A stretch of DNA of 64,000 bases from an uncultured Pelagibacteraceae bacterium (GTDB lineage: Bacteria > Pseudomonadota > Alphaproteobacteria > Pelagibacterales > Pelagibacteraceae). Location of the stretch: the NCBI GenBank assembly GCA_902626645.1, contig CACOGC010000004.1, positions 1-64,000 on the forward strand. The letters run 5' to 3'. The notes under the pieces are model-generated. The model ran no database searches. It was not told the origin of the DNA and was given only the letters and a program-made list of their open reading frames with translations. Positions within the stretch are counted from its first letter, which is position 1. Each line of letters opens with the position of its first letter. Shown here piece after piece: positions 25,582 through 39,203 of the stretch. A program made the translations under genes and the position numbers.

Positions 25582-26358
25582 TTGATATTTGAAATAGAAA
25601 ATAAAACTATTCATGCATCTGATGCAGGTCAAGGTATAGACCCAAAAAAACAAACAATAGTATTTCTTCATGGAAGTGGTCTTTCACACATAGTTTGGTC
25701 GTTAACTGAACAATTTTTTTCGAATAAGAATTTCAATGTATTGTCTATTGATCTCCCTGGTCATGGAAATTCAGATGGACCATGTTTAGATACCATAGAA
25801 AAAATTGCTGATTGGTTAGAAAGCGTATTTAAAAAATTGCGATTAAAAGATTTGATTTTAGTTGGTCATTCTCAAGGATGTTTAGAAATACTTGAATATG
25901 CTTTCAAATATAAAAGCAGGTTAAATAAATTAGTTTTTGTTGGAGGCTCAAATAGAATGCCAGTTCATCCTGATTTAATAGAACTTGCAAAAAATGGCGA
26001 CTCTGATGCTGTAAAATTAATGATGAAATGGGGTTATGAAGGCTCAAAAAAATTTATTGGTGGGAATCCAGTAGAAAAAATAATTCAGTCTTCAAGAGAT
26101 ATTAGTGAAGTTTTAGCAGTCGATTTAAATGCGTGTAATAATTACTCAAATGGGTTAGAGGCAACAAAAGTTTTAGATCTTCCCACATTACTTATCTTTG
26201 GAGAGTTAGATAAAATGATCAATTTAGATGCAGGGAAAAAATTTTCAAATTTAGTAAAAAACTCATCTACTCATGTAATTAAAGGTTGTGGTCATATGAT
26301 AATGATTGAAAAAGCTTTTGAAATGAGAGAAAAGATTTTAGAATTTTTAATTAAATGA
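25582..26358 (+). CDS. Alpha/beta hydrolase within the DMSP demethylation cluster
   Basis: 258 residues from a TTG start eight bases after dmdB. The full triad is visible: S97 in GHSQGC, D210 in FGELDK and H238 in GCGHMI, with HGSG (30-33) forming the oxyanion region. No signal peptide, so it is cytoplasmic. It overlaps dmdA by four bases and must be co-transcribed with the pathway. A thioester or ester hydrolase acting on a pathway intermediate is a reasonable guess. It is unrelated in fold to the crotonase-type DmdD, which is not in the window. Confidence 0.8.
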   Translation: MIFEIENKTIHASDAGQGIDPKKQTIVFLHGSGLSHIVWSLTEQFFSNKNFNVLSIDLPGHGNSDGPCLDTIEKIADWLESVFKKLRLKDLILVGHSQGCLEILEYAFKYKSRLNKLVFVGGSNRMPVHPDLIELAKNGDSDAVKLMMKWGYEGSKKFIGGNPVEKIIQSSRDISEVLAVDLNACNNYSNGLEATKVLDLPTLLIFGELDKMINLDAGKKFSNLVKNSSTHVIKGCGHMIMIEKAFEMREKILEFLIK

Positions 26359-27464
26359 AAAGTTATCCGATAGCAAAATCAAGAAGAGTTAGAAGTACAC
26401 CCTATACTTCTAGGATAGAGAATCAAGGTGTTACCGCTTATACTGTTTATAATCATATGCTTTTACCAGCAGCTTTCGGTTCCTTGGAAGAGTCTTGTGA
26501 TCATTTAAAAAAGAATGTTCAGATTTGGGATGTAGCTGCAGAAAGACAGGTTGAAATTTCAGGCAAAGATGCTGCAAAACTTGTACAACTCATGACCTGT
26601 AGAGATTTATCGAAATCCAAAGTAGGAAGATGTTATTATTGCCCTTTAATCGATGAAAATGGAAATTTGGTAAATGATCCTGTTATTTTAAAATTAGCTG
26701 AAGATAGATGGTGGATTTCAATTGCTGACTCTGATGTAATTTTTTTTGCAAAAGGTCTTGCTTCAGGAAATAAATTTGATGTAAAAATTTTTGAACCAAT
26801 CGTAGATATTTTAGCAGTCCAAGGTCCTAAATCTTTTGATTTAATGGAAAAAGTTTTTGGTGAAAAAATAAAAGAGTTAAAATTTTTTGGATTTGATTAT
26901 TTCACTTTTAATGGGGCAAAACATTTAATAGCTAGATCTGGTTGGTCAAAACAAGGTGGTTTTGAAATTTATGTTGAAAACACCGACTCAGGTTTGAAGT
27001 TATACGATCATCTTTTTGAAATTGGTAAAGAATTCAATGTTAGACCTGGATGCCCAAATTTAATCGAAAGAATTGAGAGTGGTTTACTTTCTTATGGGAA
27101 TGATTTTGATAACAATGATAATCCATTTCAATGTGGTTTTGATAAATATATCGATCTAGAGACCAATATAAACTTTTTAGGTAAAGATAAACTTAAAAAA
27201 ATTAAAGAAAAAGGAATTGATAGAAAGCTAATGGGTGTTCAGATTGATCTAACCAAGATTCTTTTAACTAGTTCTTTAAACATCAGGAATAATGATGGAA
27301 ATATAATTGGTGAACTAAGATCTGCTTGTTACTCGCCTCATTTTAAAAAAGTTATTGGTATTGCAATGATAAAAGAACCATATTGCAAAGCATCTTCGTC
27401 CGGAACAATAGAAATTGATGGAAATTCTTTAGCTCTTAAAGTTTGCGATTTACCTTTCATCTAG
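26355..27464 (+). CDS. dmdA: Dimethylsulfoniopropionate demethylase DmdA
   Basis: 369 residues of the GcvT (aminomethyltransferase) fold. The N-terminus [20 protein letters not shown] and the segments [20 protein letters not shown] (here [12 protein letters not shown]) and [15 protein letters not shown] match what I recall of Pelagibacter DmdA, and the length agrees with that enzyme. DmdA transfers a methyl group from DMSP to tetrahydrofolate, giving 3-methylmercaptopropionate. The start overlaps the hydrolase stop as ATGA. Position next to dmdB- and dmdC-like genes supports this over a glycine-cleavage T protein; no gcvH or gcvP is nearby. Confidence 0.92.
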   Translation: MKSYPIAKSRRVRSTPYTSRIENQGVTAYTVYNHMLLPAAFGSLEESCDHLKKNVQIWDVAAERQVEISGKDAAKLVQLMTCRDLSKSKVGRCYYCPLIDENGNLVNDPVILKLAEDRWWISIADSDVIFFAKGLASGNKFDVKIFEPIVDILAVQGPKSFDLMEKVFGEKIKELKFFGFDYFTFNGAKHLIARSGWSKQGGFEIYVENTDSGLKLYDHLFEIGKEFNVRPGCPNLIERIESGLLSYGNDFDNNDNPFQCGFDKYIDLETNINFLGKDKLKKIKEKGIDRKLMGVQIDLTKILLTSSLNIRNNDGNIIGELRSACYSPHFKKVIGIAMIKEPYCKASSSGTIEIDGNSLALKVCDLPFI

Positions 27465-27479
27465 TATAAAACTTAGATC

Positions 27480-28487
27480 ATGAATATTGCAATCGTAGGA
27501 GCAACAGGAAATGTTGGCAGGAAAACATTAGAAATTTTGGAGAGAAAAGAATTTTCTATAGATAATTTATATTTAGTTGCATCCTCAAAAAGTGTTGGAA
27601 AAAAAATTGGTTTTAGAGGTAAGGAAATCGATGTCCTTGATTTAGAAAATTTTGATTTCTCAAAAGTTAACATTGCTTTTTTTGCAGCTGGTGGAAAAAT
27701 TTCTGAAAAATTTGCCAAAAGAGCAGCCAAAAATTGCTTGGTAATTGATAACTCTAGTTTTTTTAGAATGGATCCAGAAGTGCCTTTGATAGTTCCACAA
27801 GTAAATTCAGATGATCTAAAAAAAATTAAAAAAAATATTATTGCAAATCCGAATTGTTCAACAGCTCAATTAGTAATTGCCCTTAAACCTTTACACGATC
27901 TATTTATTATCAAAAGAATTGTTGTGTCTACTTATCAATCAGTTTCTGGAGGTGGAAAAGCTCCCATGGATGAACTTATTGAGCAAACTAAACTAGTTTT
28001 AGATGGTAAAAAAGTATCCTCTAAAAATTTTACAAAACAAATCGCTTTTAATGCTATTCCTCATATCGATCAATTTGCAGATGATGGTTATACTAAGGAA
28101 GAGTTAAAAATGATGAACGAAACTAAAAAAATTTTAGATACCAAAATTGATTTAACAGCAACATGTGTGAGATTACCAATCTCTGTTTCTCATTCTGAGT
28201 CAGTCAACTTACAATTTGAAAAACCTTTTACTCTGGAAAAAGTAAGGGATGCTTTGAATAATTTTGAAGGTTGTAAAGTTATGGATGAAAGAAATGATGG
28301 TGGTTATTCAACTCCAATTGAAGCAGAGGGAATGGATGAAACTTTTATTTCAAGGATAAGAGAAGATAAAACAATTAAAAATGGATTAAATTTATGGATC
28401 GTTTCAGATAATCTTTTAAGGGGAGCCGCTTTGAATGCAGTAGAAATTGCAGAAACAGTAATTAAAAACAATTACCATGGAAAATAA
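27480..28487 (+). CDS. asd: Aspartate-semialdehyde dehydrogenase
   Basis: 335 residues. The NADP-binding GATGNVGRKTLEIL opens the protein, the catalytic Cys lies in NPNCSTAQ, and the His/Arg region VRLPISVSHSES follows. Asd reduces aspartyl phosphate to aspartate semialdehyde for the lysine/DAP, threonine and methionine branches. It follows dmdA by 15 bases, and its last 11 bases overlap sdhC, an unusual coupling of an amino-acid gene to succinate dehydrogenase. Confidence 0.96.
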   Translation: MNIAIVGATGNVGRKTLEILERKEFSIDNLYLVASSKSVGKKIGFRGKEIDVLDLENFDFSKVNIAFFAAGGKISEKFAKRAAKNCLVIDNSSFFRMDPEVPLIVPQVNSDDLKKIKKNIIANPNCSTAQLVIALKPLHDLFIIKRIVVSTYQSVSGGGKAPMDELIEQTKLVLDGKKVSSKNFTKQIAFNAIPHIDQFADDGYTKEELKMMNETKKILDTKIDLTATCVRLPISVSHSESVNLQFEKPFTLEKVRDALNNFEGCKVMDERNDGGYSTPIEAEGMDETFISRIREDKTIKNGLNLWIVSDNLLRGAALNAVEIAETVIKNNYHGK

Positions 28488-28860
28488 AAAACCATTATCA
28501 CCTCACATACAAGTTTATAAATGGCATATTTCGTCTTTAGTATCCATTTCACACAGAATTACGGGCATAATAAATATAATTGGGATTACATTAATTTGTT
28601 TGTGGGCATCTTTATTATTATTAGGTGAAAATAGTTATGAGGCTGTTAATTTACTATTAAATTCCCAAATTGGAAAATTTATTACTTTAGGTTTGACCTG
28701 GTCTTTTTGTTTTCAAATTTTAAGTGAGATTAGACATTTGATAATGGATTTAGGTTATGGATTTGAACTTAAGACAACTAAAATAACTGGTCTTTTAGTA
28801 ATTATAGGGTCAATCTTTTTAACTATAATTTTATATTTGATTGGAAAAAATTTATTTTAA
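28477..28860 (+). CDS. sdhC: Succinate dehydrogenase cytochrome b556 subunit SdhC
   Basis: 127 residues with three membrane helices. PLSPHIQVYKWHISSLVSIS is the classic SdhC N-terminal signature, with SIxHRITG just after; the haem-ligand His lies in EIRHLIMDLG. SdhC with SdhD anchors the dehydrogenase and binds haem b and quinone. The start overlaps asd by 11 bases. Confidence 0.95.
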   Translation: MENKKPLSPHIQVYKWHISSLVSISHRITGIINIIGITLICLWASLLLLGENSYEAVNLLLNSQIGKFITLGLTWSFCFQILSEIRHLIMDLGYGFELKTTKITGLLVIIGSIFLTIILYLIGKNLF

Positions 28861-28861
28861 A

Positions 28862-29185
28862 ATGATTGCTGCAACAAAAAAATGGATTTTTTTAAAAATA
28901 AGTGGAGCAATATTAGTTCCATTAATGGCCTGGTTTATTCTAAGTTTTATAAGTATTTATGATCAGAGCTATTTAGAAGTATTGGAATTTTTTACGAATC
29001 CATTATCTAAGTTTTTATTCAGTTTATTTATTATTACTGCATATTTCTTTTCAGCATTAAGTATTAGTGAGGTTTTTGAGGATTATATAAAAGATTATAA
29101 AATCAAAAATGTCGCAAATGGTTTTTTGTACGTATCAGCTGTGGTAATTCCATTAATTACAATTATATTATTAATTAACTTATGA
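28862..29185 (+). CDS. sdhD: Succinate dehydrogenase membrane anchor subunit SdhD
   Basis: I chose ATG 28862, one base after the sdhC stop, over an upstream TTG inside sdhC. The 107-residue protein has three hydrophobic segments (about 13-36, 50-70 and 86-106). It diverges as SdhD usually does, so the call rests mainly on topology, size and position between sdhC and sdhA. The 3' end overlaps sdhA by four bases (ATGA). Confidence 0.88.
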   Translation: MIAATKKWIFLKISGAILVPLMAWFILSFISIYDQSYLEVLEFFTNPLSKFLFSLFIITAYFFSALSISEVFEDYIKDYKIKNVANGFLYVSAVVIPLITIILLINL

Positions 29186-30957
29186 GTTCTTATAAAATAA
29201 TTGATCATGAATACGATGTAGTAGTCTTGGGAGCAGGCGGTTCTGGTCTAAGGGCCGCGGTTGGTTTAAGTGAAGCTGGATTAAAAACAGCTTGTATTTC
29301 AAAAGTTTTTCCAACTAGAAGTCACACCTCTGCGGCACAAGGTGGTATTTCTGCTGCTTTAGGAAATATGGGTGAGGATGATTGGCGTTGGCATATGTAC
29401 GACACAGTTAAAGGAGCTGATTGGTTAGGTGATCAGGATAGTATTGAATATCTCTGTAAGGAGGCACCAAAGGCTGTAATTGAGCTAGAAAAATATGGTG
29501 TTCCATTTAGCAGAACTGAAGATGGAAAAATTTATCAAAGACCATTTGGTGGTATGACTAAAAATTACGGCAACGGAATTGTACAAAGAACTTGTGCAGC
29601 CGCTGATAGAACAGGTCATGCAATTTTACATACTTTGTATGGACAAGCTTTAAAACATAACACAGAATTTTTTATCGAATATTTTGCATTAGATTTATTA
29701 ATGAAAGATGGAGCGTGTAAAGGTTTGATTGCTTGGAATTTGAATGATGGAACTATTCATAGATTTAGAGCACACACCGTCATAATCGCAACTGGTGGTT
29801 ATGGAAAAGTATATTATTCTGCAACATCAGCACATACATGTACAGGTGATGGTAATGCGATGGTATTAAGAGCAGGTTTACCATTACAAGATATGGAATT
29901 TGTGCAGTTTCATCCAACAGGAATTTATGGTCATGGCACATTGATCACAGAAGGTGCAAGAGGTGAAGGAGGATATCTTACAAATTCAAAAGGTGAAAGA
30001 TTTATGGAGAGATATGCCCCTAATGCAAAAGATTTAGCTTCAAGAGATGTTGTGAGTAGATCGATGTCAATTGAGATTAATGAAGGAAGGGGAGTTGGAA
30101 AAGATCAAGATCATGTTCATCTTAATTTAAGTCACTTAGATAAAGACATTATCGAAAGTAGGTTGCCTGGTATAACTGATGCTGCGAGATTATTTGCTAA
30201 TGTAGATGTTACTAAAGAACCAATTCCGGTTGTTCCCACAGTTCATTATAATATGGGTGGTATCCCAACAAATTATAAAGCAGAGGTTTTAACTGTAAAT
30301 GGTTCAGAAAAAACTGTTCCAGGTTTAATGGCAATTGGTGAAGCAGCGTGTGTTTCTGTTCATGGCGCAAACAGACTTGGTTCAAACTCATTAATTGATT
30401 TAGTTGTTTTTGGTAGAGCAGCTGCTAAACGAGCAGCAGAGCTAATAAAACCAGGAACTCCACACGAGGAAATCAGTGAAGCAGAAACCCAAAAATGCTT
30501 AGATCGTTTTGATAAAATAAGAAATTCACAAGGCGATATTGGGACAGCTGAATTAAGATTGTCAATGCAGAAAACTATGCAGTCTAAGTGTGCTGTTTTT
30601 AGAACTGAAAAAACTCTTAAAGAAGGTGTTAATGAAATAAGAAAAACTTATGACGGGTTAGACTCTTTATCAGTTAAAGATAAATCTTTAATTTTTAACA
30701 CTGATTTAGTTGAAACTTTAGAGTTTGATAATTTAATAAGACAAGCTGTAGTTACAGTTGATTCAGCCTATAATCGAAAAGAAAGTCGAGGAGCACATGC
30801 AAGAGAAGACTTTCCAAAAAGAGATGATAATAAATTTATGCAACACACTCTTGCCTGGTGTGACGGAAAAGATACAAAAATTAGTTATAGAGAAGTTCAC
30901 AAATCAACATTAACTAATGATGTGCAATATTTTCCACCTCAGGAAAGAGTTTACTGA
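29182..30957 (+). CDS. sdhA: Succinate dehydrogenase flavoprotein subunit SdhA
   Basis: 591 residues. [12 protein letters not shown] binds FAD, H48 in [11 protein letters not shown] is the covalent FAD attachment site, and the active-site segments [21 protein letters not shown] and [12 protein letters not shown] are present. SdhA oxidises succinate to fumarate on the cytoplasmic face of the inner membrane. The C-terminal [16 protein letters not shown] is typical of the family. It overlaps sdhD and sdhB at either end. Confidence 0.98.
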   Translation: MSSYKIIDHEYDVVVLGAGGSGLRAAVGLSEAGLKTACISKVFPTRSHTSAAQGGISAALGNMGEDDWRWHMYDTVKGADWLGDQDSIEYLCKEAPKAVIELEKYGVPFSRTEDGKIYQRPFGGMTKNYGNGIVQRTCAAADRTGHAILHTLYGQALKHNTEFFIEYFALDLLMKDGACKGLIAWNLNDGTIHRFRAHTVIIATGGYGKVYYSATSAHTCTGDGNAMVLRAGLPLQDMEFVQFHPTGIYGHGTLITEGARGEGGYLTNSKGERFMERYAPNAKDLASRDVVSRSMSIEINEGRGVGKDQDHVHLNLSHLDKDIIESRLPGITDAARLFANVDVTKEPIPVVPTVHYNMGGIPTNYKAEVLTVNGSEKTVPGLMAIGEAACVSVHGANRLGSNSLIDLVVFGRAAAKRAAELIKPGTPHEEISEAETQKCLDRFDKIRNSQGDIGTAELRLSMQKTMQSKCAVFRTEKTLKEGVNEIRKTYDGLDSLSVKDKSLIFNTDLVETLEFDNLIRQAVVTVDSAYNRKESRGAHAREDFPKRDDNKFMQHTLAWCDGKDTKISYREVHKSTLTNDVQYFPPQERVY

Positions 30958-31736
30958 TGGCTCAAATAGGTTTACCTGATAACTCCAAAGTAAAAAAAGG
31001 TAAATATTTTAAGGATAAAACTGGGTCAAAAAATCTTAGAAAAGTAAATGTTTATAGGTGGAACCCGTCTACAGAGGAAAATCCTAGAATTGATACCTAT
31101 GAAGTTGATATGGATAATTGTCCCTCAAAAGTTTTAGATATTTTAAATAAAATTAAAAATGAAATAGATCCGACTTTGGCTTATAGAAGATCTTGTGCTC
31201 ATGGAGTTTGTGGTTCGTGTGCAATGAATATGGATGGAAAAAATGGCCTTGCCTGTACAACTCCTCACAATGAAATAGATGGTGATATCAATATTTATCC
31301 ACTACCACACCTTAAGGTCAAAAAAGATCTAATAGGTGACTTGGATGGTTTATATAAACAATATCAATCAATTGAGCCATGGTTAAAATCAAATTCAAAG
31401 ACAGAAACTAAAGAAATTTTTCAATCTAAAGAAGACAGAGCTAAACTAGATGGCGCATACGAATGTATAATGTGTGCGTGTTGTTCAACTTCTTGCCCAA
31501 GTTATTGGTGGAATGGTGATAAATATCTGGGACCAGCAGTGCTTTTACAAGCTTATCGATGGATCATAGATAGTAGAGATGAAGAGAGAAATTCAAGATT
31601 AAAAAAAGTGGCAGATGAACTCAAACTTTATAGATGTCACACAATTTTAAACTGTACTAGCGCTTGTCCAAAAGGTTTAAATCCTGCTAAAGCAATTGCT
31701 GAAATAAAAAAAATGTTAGCAACAGCTAATATTTAA
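30957..31736 (+). CDS. sdhB: Succinate dehydrogenase iron-sulfur subunit SdhB
   Basis: 259 residues. An N-terminal 2Fe-2S domain has the ligands in [12 protein letters not shown] and a later Cys in GLACTT. The C-terminal domain has [12 protein letters not shown] and [14 protein letters not shown] for the 4Fe-4S and 3Fe-4S clusters. SdhB carries electrons from SdhA to quinone at SdhCD. The start shares one base with the sdhA stop. It ends the sdhCDAB unit; a 42-base gap follows. Confidence 0.98.
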   Translation: MAQIGLPDNSKVKKGKYFKDKTGSKNLRKVNVYRWNPSTEENPRIDTYEVDMDNCPSKVLDILNKIKNEIDPTLAYRRSCAHGVCGSCAMNMDGKNGLACTTPHNEIDGDINIYPLPHLKVKKDLIGDLDGLYKQYQSIEPWLKSNSKTETKEIFQSKEDRAKLDGAYECIMCACCSTSCPSYWWNGDKYLGPAVLLQAYRWIIDSRDEERNSRLKKVADELKLYRCHTILNCTSACPKGLNPAKAIAEIKKMLATANI

Positions 31737-31778
31737 ACAATAGACTAATAAGAATTTTTAATCTAAAAGATCCTATTC

Positions 31779-34249
<2,471 letters not shown>

Positions 34250-34251
34250 AA

Positions 34252-35412
34252 ATGAATATTCACGAACACCAAGCTAAACAAATTTTAAAAGAGTTTGGTG
34301 CAGTTGTCCCGGAGGGAGTTTTTGCATTCACTGTTAAAGATTTAGTTGAAAAATGTAAAAAACTAAAAACCGAAAAATATGTCTTAAAAGCTCAAATTCA
34401 TGCCGGTGGGAGAGGTAAAGCAGGAGGGGTAAAAATTTTGGATAATTTAGATGAATTAGAAAAATCTGCTAATGAACTCCTAGGAAAAAAACTAATCACG
34501 CATCAAACTGGGCCAGAAGGACGTGAGGTAAAAAGACTTTATGTTGAAACTTCTTCACACATAGAGAAGGAGTTTTATTTATCATGTTTAATTGATAGAG
34601 CCACATCTAAAATTGCATTTATTTCGAGTAATGAGGGAGGAATGGATATTGAAGAAGTAGCAGCAAAATCCCCAGATAAAATTTTAACAAACAAAATTGA
34701 TTTTAAAGAAGAAATTTCTGATACCGAGTGTGAAAAGATTATCAAAATTTTTGATTTAGAGGATGGTTCTAAAGTGGAAGCTATTTCCCTAATAAAATCA
34801 ATTTACAAATTGTTTATTAAAACAGATGCAAATATGGTTGAAATTAACCCATTAATTTTAACAAAAGAAAAAAAAATTGTTTGTCTAGATGCAAAAATAA
34901 ATTTTGACAGCAATGCTTTGTTTAGACATCCGGAGATCTCAAATCTTAGAGATTTGAACGAGGAAGACCCTATAGAGATCGAAGCAAGTAAACATGATTT
35001 AGCCTATATAAAATTAGATGGAAGTATTGGTTGTATGGTAAATGGAGCTGGTTTAGCAATGGCAACAATGGATATAATTAAGTTATATGGAGAAGAGCCG
35101 GCAAATTTTCTAGATGTTGGTGGAGGAGCTTCAAAAGAGAAAGTTTCAGCAGCCTTCAAAATAATTTTGTCAGATAAAAATGTTAAAGGCATTTTAATTA
35201 ATATTTTTGGTGGCATCATGAGATGTGATGTTCTTGCTCAAGGTGTAGTTGATGCAGCAAAAGAAATTGATATTAATGTTCCTTTGGTAGTGAGATTAGC
35301 GGGTACAAATTTTAAAGAAGGAAAAACTATATTAGACAATTCTGGATTAAAACTTATCTCTGCTGAAAATCTAGATGATGCAGCAAGTAAAATTGTTAAA
35401 GCTATAAAATAA
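34252..35412 (+). CDS. sucC: Succinyl-CoA synthetase beta subunit
   Basis: 386 residues. The N-terminal ATP-grasp domain starts [15 protein letters not shown] and includes [16 protein letters not shown]; the C-terminal CoA-ligase domain has [13 protein letters not shown] and [10 protein letters not shown]. With SucD it makes ATP or GTP from succinyl-CoA. It begins two bases after mdh and shares one base with sucD, so the subunits are tightly coupled. Confidence 0.98.
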   Translation: MNIHEHQAKQILKEFGAVVPEGVFAFTVKDLVEKCKKLKTEKYVLKAQIHAGGRGKAGGVKILDNLDELEKSANELLGKKLITHQTGPEGREVKRLYVETSSHIEKEFYLSCLIDRATSKIAFISSNEGGMDIEEVAAKSPDKILTNKIDFKEEISDTECEKIIKIFDLEDGSKVEAISLIKSIYKLFIKTDANMVEINPLILTKEKKIVCLDAKINFDSNALFRHPEISNLRDLNEEDPIEIEASKHDLAYIKLDGSIGCMVNGAGLAMATMDIIKLYGEEPANFLDVGGGASKEKVSAAFKIILSDKNVKGILINIFGGIMRCDVLAQGVVDAAKEIDINVPLVVRLAGTNFKEGKTILDNSGLKLISAENLDDAASKIVKAIK

Positions 35413-36287
35413 TGTCAGTTCTTGTAAATAAAGAAACTAGATTAATTTGTCAGGGTTTTACGGGGTCACATGGAACATTTCACTCTGAGCAAGCAATTAA
35501 ATATGGAACAAAATTAGTTGGTGGAGTTACTCCTAAAAAAGGAGGACAAAAACATTTAGGATTACCAGTTTTTAACACAGTTAAAGAGGCTAAAAACTCT
35601 GAGGGTGCCAACGCCACGATGATATATGTGCCAGCGAAGTTCGCTGCTGCAGCAATCGTCGAGGCAATAGAAGCATCAATTGAGTTAATTGTTTGCATTA
35701 CTGAAGGAATCCCAATTCAAGATATGTTGAGAGTTAAACAGAAATTATTAAAATCAAATTCCAGATTAATTGGACCTAATTGTCCAGGAATAATAACTCC
35801 TGATGAATGTAAAATTGGTATTATGCCAGGCAATATCCACAAAAAAGGTTCAGTTGGTATTGTCTCTAGATCTGGGACTTTAACGTATGAGGCAGTTGCT
35901 CAAACCACAGAAAATGGATTAGGTCAATCCACTTGCATAGGTATTGGTGGAGATCCAATAAACGGGACAAATTTTATTGATTGTTTAGACTTATTTTTAA
36001 ATGACGATGAAACAGAATCTATTTTGATGATTGGAGAAATTGGAGGAACTGCCGAGGAGGAGGCATCAGATTTCATTAAAAACCATAAAATTAAAAAACC
36101 AATTGTCGGTTTTATAGCAGGTTTGACAGCTCCACCAGGTCGTAGAATGGGCCATGCAGGTGCAATAATTTCTGGTGGCAAAGGTGGAGCTAAAGATAAG
36201 ATTAAAAAGATGCAAGATTGTGGAATAACTATAGCAAATTCTCCATCCAAAATTGGAAAAACATTATTTGAAAAATTGTCTGATTGA
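35412..36287 (+). CDS. sucD: Succinyl-CoA synthetase alpha subunit
   Basis: 291 residues. [17 protein letters not shown] and GGVTPKKGG mark the CoA-binding domain; the phosphorylated His lies in [10 protein letters not shown] near residue 247; SRSGTLTYE and [14 protein letters not shown] are also conserved. It completes the SucCD enzyme. A 36-base gap separates it from sucA. Confidence 0.98.
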   Translation: MSVLVNKETRLICQGFTGSHGTFHSEQAIKYGTKLVGGVTPKKGGQKHLGLPVFNTVKEAKNSEGANATMIYVPAKFAAAAIVEAIEASIELIVCITEGIPIQDMLRVKQKLLKSNSRLIGPNCPGIITPDECKIGIMPGNIHKKGSVGIVSRSGTLTYEAVAQTTENGLGQSTCIGIGGDPINGTNFIDCLDLFLNDDETESILMIGEIGGTAEEEASDFIKNHKIKKPIVGFIAGLTAPPGRRMGHAGAIISGGKGGAKDKIKKMQDCGITIANSPSKIGKTLFEKLSD

Positions 36288-36323
36288 AAAATTTCTTCCT
36301 AGGTTTATATTGTTAAATACATA

Positions 36324-39197
36324 ATGTCATCTGCTAAAAATTTAGAATATAAAAAAACAGCATTTCTTAATAAATCAAATAGCTCTTTCATCGAGCAAAT
36401 GTATTTAAAATTTTTGAATAATGATCCTAATTTACCAGATAGTTGGAAAAAATATTTTAAAGAGATTGGAGACGAAGAGGATATAGTTATCAATGAAATT
36501 AATGGACCATCTTGGAGTCCTTCAAAAAAAGTCTCAATCAATAAAAATGAAATTTCACAAAAACAAGATATAGAGAAAGATGATACTGACATAGTTAAAT
36601 CAAACGCTAATTCTATCAAAGCTGTTGCAATGATTAGGTCATATAGACAAAGAGGCCATTTAATTGCTAAATTAGATCCATTAGGATTACTTGAAACAGA
36701 TTATTTAGATGAACTTCATCCAGAGTTTTATGGTTTTAAAAAAGAAGATTATCAAAAAAAAATCTTTTTAGATGATGTAACAAATAAAGAATATTCAAAT
36801 ATTAGTGAGATCCTTAGGTTTTTAAAAGAAAAGTATTGTGGTTCCTTAGGATATGAATATATGCATATTTCAAATCCTACTGAAAGAAAATGGTTTAGAG
36901 AACGTGTTGAAAAAAATGATGATTTTAATTTTACTCAAAATGGAAAAGAAGCTATTCTTAATAAGTTAATTCAAGCAGAGGGTTTTGAAAAATTCCTTCA
37001 TACTAAATATGTTGGAACTAAAAGATTTGGGCTTGATGGAGGTGAGAGTTTAATTCCTGCACTTGAACAAATTATTAAGATCGGTGGCCAATCGCAAGTT
37101 AAAGAAGTCAAGATTGGTATGTCTCACAGAGGTCGACTTAATGTGTTAGCAAATGTTTTACAAAAATCTTATAAAAGAATATTTAATGAATTTGCTGGAG
37201 AAATAAGCTCTAATTCTAAAGATGATACTGGAGATGTAAAATATCATTTAGGAGCATCATCTAATAGAGAGTTTGATGGAAACTCAGTTCATGTTAGTTT
37301 AACAGATAACCCTTCACATTTAGAGGCAGTAAATCCAGTTGTTTTAGGGCAAACCAGAGCAAAACAATTTTTTCACAAAGATAAAGAAAGAAAAAAAGTA
37401 ATTCCAATTTTAATACATGGAGATGCAGCCTTTGCTGGACAGGGTGTTGTGGCTGAATGTTTTGCAATGTCTGGTCTTCCAGGTCATAATACTGGCGGTA
37501 CAATTCATATTATAATTAATAATCAAATAGGTTTTACAACAAGCCCAAGATTTGCAAGATCTTCCCCTTATCCTTCGGATGTAGCTAAAATGGTTGAGGC
37601 TCCGATTATTCATGTAAATGGTGATGATCCAGAAGCTGTAGTTTATGCAGCAAGAATAGCCACGGACTTTAGATTAAAATTTAATAGAGATGTAGTTATT
37701 GATCTAATTTGTTACAGAAGGTTTGGACATAATGAGGGAGATGAACCTTCATTTACTCAACCTTTAATGTATAAAAAGATAAGATCTCATCCTTCAACTA
37801 TTAAAGTATATGGAGAAAAATTAGTGGATGAGGGTTCAATTTCTAAAGAATATCTGAATAGTTCTATAAAGAAATTTAAAGATTTACTGGATGATCAATT
37901 TAAAAATGCAAAAAATTATAAACCAAAGATTGAGTGGTTTGAAGGGACGTGGTCTAGATATAGACCAGAGCCAGGAAAAGACAAAAGAGGTGTAACAGGA
38001 TTTGACACTAAAAAGTTAAAAGGTATTTCTGATAAGATAAATTCCATATCTTCAGATTTGAATATTCATAAAACAATTTCCAAAATTTTAGAAAATAGAA
38101 AACTTATGGTCTCTAAAGGTAGAGGAATAGATTGGTCTACTGCAGAAGCACTTGCTTTTGGCTCATTATTAGAGGAGGGGTATCCAGTAAGACTTGTTGG
38201 TCAAGACTCTGGAAGAGGAACTTTTAGTCAAAGACACTCTGTTCTGAGAAATCAAATTGATAATTCAAGATACATTCCTTTGAATAATATTTCAGATAAA
38301 CAAAAAAATTTTGAAATAGTAGATAGTTTTTTATCAGAATTAGCTGTCTTAGGATTTGAATATGGATACAGTTTAGTTGAGCCTAATACCTTAACTATTT
38401 GGGAGGCACAATTTGGAGACTTTGCAAATGGTGCTCAAGTGGTAATTGATCAATTCATAGCCTCAGGTGAGAGAAAATGGTCTAGAGCATCTGGCTTAGT
38501 CATGCTATTACCACACGGATATGAAGGCCAAGGTCCAGAACATTCATCAGCAAGATTAGAGAGATTTTTACAATTATGTTCTAATGATAATATGCAAGTA
38601 ATGAATTGCACAACACCTGCAAATTATTTTCATGCTTTAAGAAGACAAATGCATAGAGATTTTAGAAAACCCTTAGTTATCATGACACCCAAATCTTTAC
38701 TGAGAAACAAAAATTGTATTTCAAATTTAGAGGATTTTAGTAAAAAAAACTCGTTTCATAGAGTTATGTGGGATCACGCTATAGACCCAAAAATTACTGG
38801 ATTTATAAAATTAAAAAAATCAAAAAATATAAAAAAAGTGATACTTTGCTCGGGTAAAGTTTACTTTGATTTACTTGAAGCTAGAGAAAAGATTAAAAGA
38901 GATGATGTTATACTTTATAGAATTGAACAGCTTTATCCATTTCCAGCAAAAGCATTAGCTAAAGAGTTAAAACCATATGCAAAAAGTGCTAAATTTTATT
39001 GGTGTCAAGAAGAGCCAAAAAATATGGGTGCGTGGTTTTCAGTTAGAGATTATATCCAATGGACATTAGATAATATAAAGGCTAAGAATAGTATGATTTC
39101 TTATATTGGAAGAAGTCCAGATGCATCACCTGCAACAGGATATGCCAAGAGACACATTTCTCAACAACAAGAAATTATAAAGAAAGTTTTTGAATAA
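36324..39197 (+). CDS. sucA: 2-oxoglutarate dehydrogenase E1 component
   Basis: 957 residues, normal for E1o. The N-terminal helix (SSFIEQMYLKFLNNDPNLP) that binds the E2 partner is present. IGMSHRGRLNVLANVL, GDAAFAGQGVVAECFAMS (thiamine diphosphate and Mg binding), RFGHNEGDEPSFTQP and SRASGLVMLLPHGYEGQGPE complete the thiamine enzyme core. It decarboxylates 2-oxoglutarate and transfers succinyl to the SucB lipoyl group. Confidence 0.98.
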   Translation: MSSAKNLEYKKTAFLNKSNSSFIEQMYLKFLNNDPNLPDSWKKYFKEIGDEEDIVINEINGPSWSPSKKVSINKNEISQKQDIEKDDTDIVKSNANSIKAVAMIRSYRQRGHLIAKLDPLGLLETDYLDELHPEFYGFKKEDYQKKIFLDDVTNKEYSNISEILRFLKEKYCGSLGYEYMHISNPTERKWFRERVEKNDDFNFTQNGKEAILNKLIQAEGFEKFLHTKYVGTKRFGLDGGESLIPALEQIIKIGGQSQVKEVKIGMSHRGRLNVLANVLQKSYKRIFNEFAGEISSNSKDDTGDVKYHLGASSNREFDGNSVHVSLTDNPSHLEAVNPVVLGQTRAKQFFHKDKERKKVIPILIHGDAAFAGQGVVAECFAMSGLPGHNTGGTIHIIINNQIGFTTSPRFARSSPYPSDVAKMVEAPIIHVNGDDPEAVVYAARIATDFRLKFNRDVVIDLICYRRFGHNEGDEPSFTQPLMYKKIRSHPSTIKVYGEKLVDEGSISKEYLNSSIKKFKDLLDDQFKNAKNYKPKIEWFEGTWSRYRPEPGKDKRGVTGFDTKKLKGISDKINSISSDLNIHKTISKILENRKLMVSKGRGIDWSTAEALAFGSLLEEGYPVRLVGQDSGRGTFSQRHSVLRNQIDNSRYIPLNNISDKQKNFEIVDSFLSELAVLGFEYGYSLVEPNTLTIWEAQFGDFANGAQVVIDQFIASGERKWSRASGLVMLLPHGYEGQGPEHSSARLERFLQLCSNDNMQVMNCTTPANYFHALRRQMHRDFRKPLVIMTPKSLLRNKNCISNLEDFSKKNSFHRVMWDHAIDPKITGFIKLKKSKNIKKVILCSGKVYFDLLEAREKIKRDDVILYRIEQLYPFPAKALAKELKPYAKSAKFYWCQEEPKNMGAWFSVRDYIQWTLDNIKAKNSMISYIGRSPDASPATGYAKRHISQQQEIIKKVFE

Positions 39198-39203
39198 ATA
39201 TTA

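Noticed and set aside
26355..27464. Glycine cleavage T protein (GcvT) instead of DmdA
   Set aside because: Same fold, but the N-terminal and central segments look like DmdA, no gcvH or gcvP is adjacent, and dmdB- and dmdC-like genes are.
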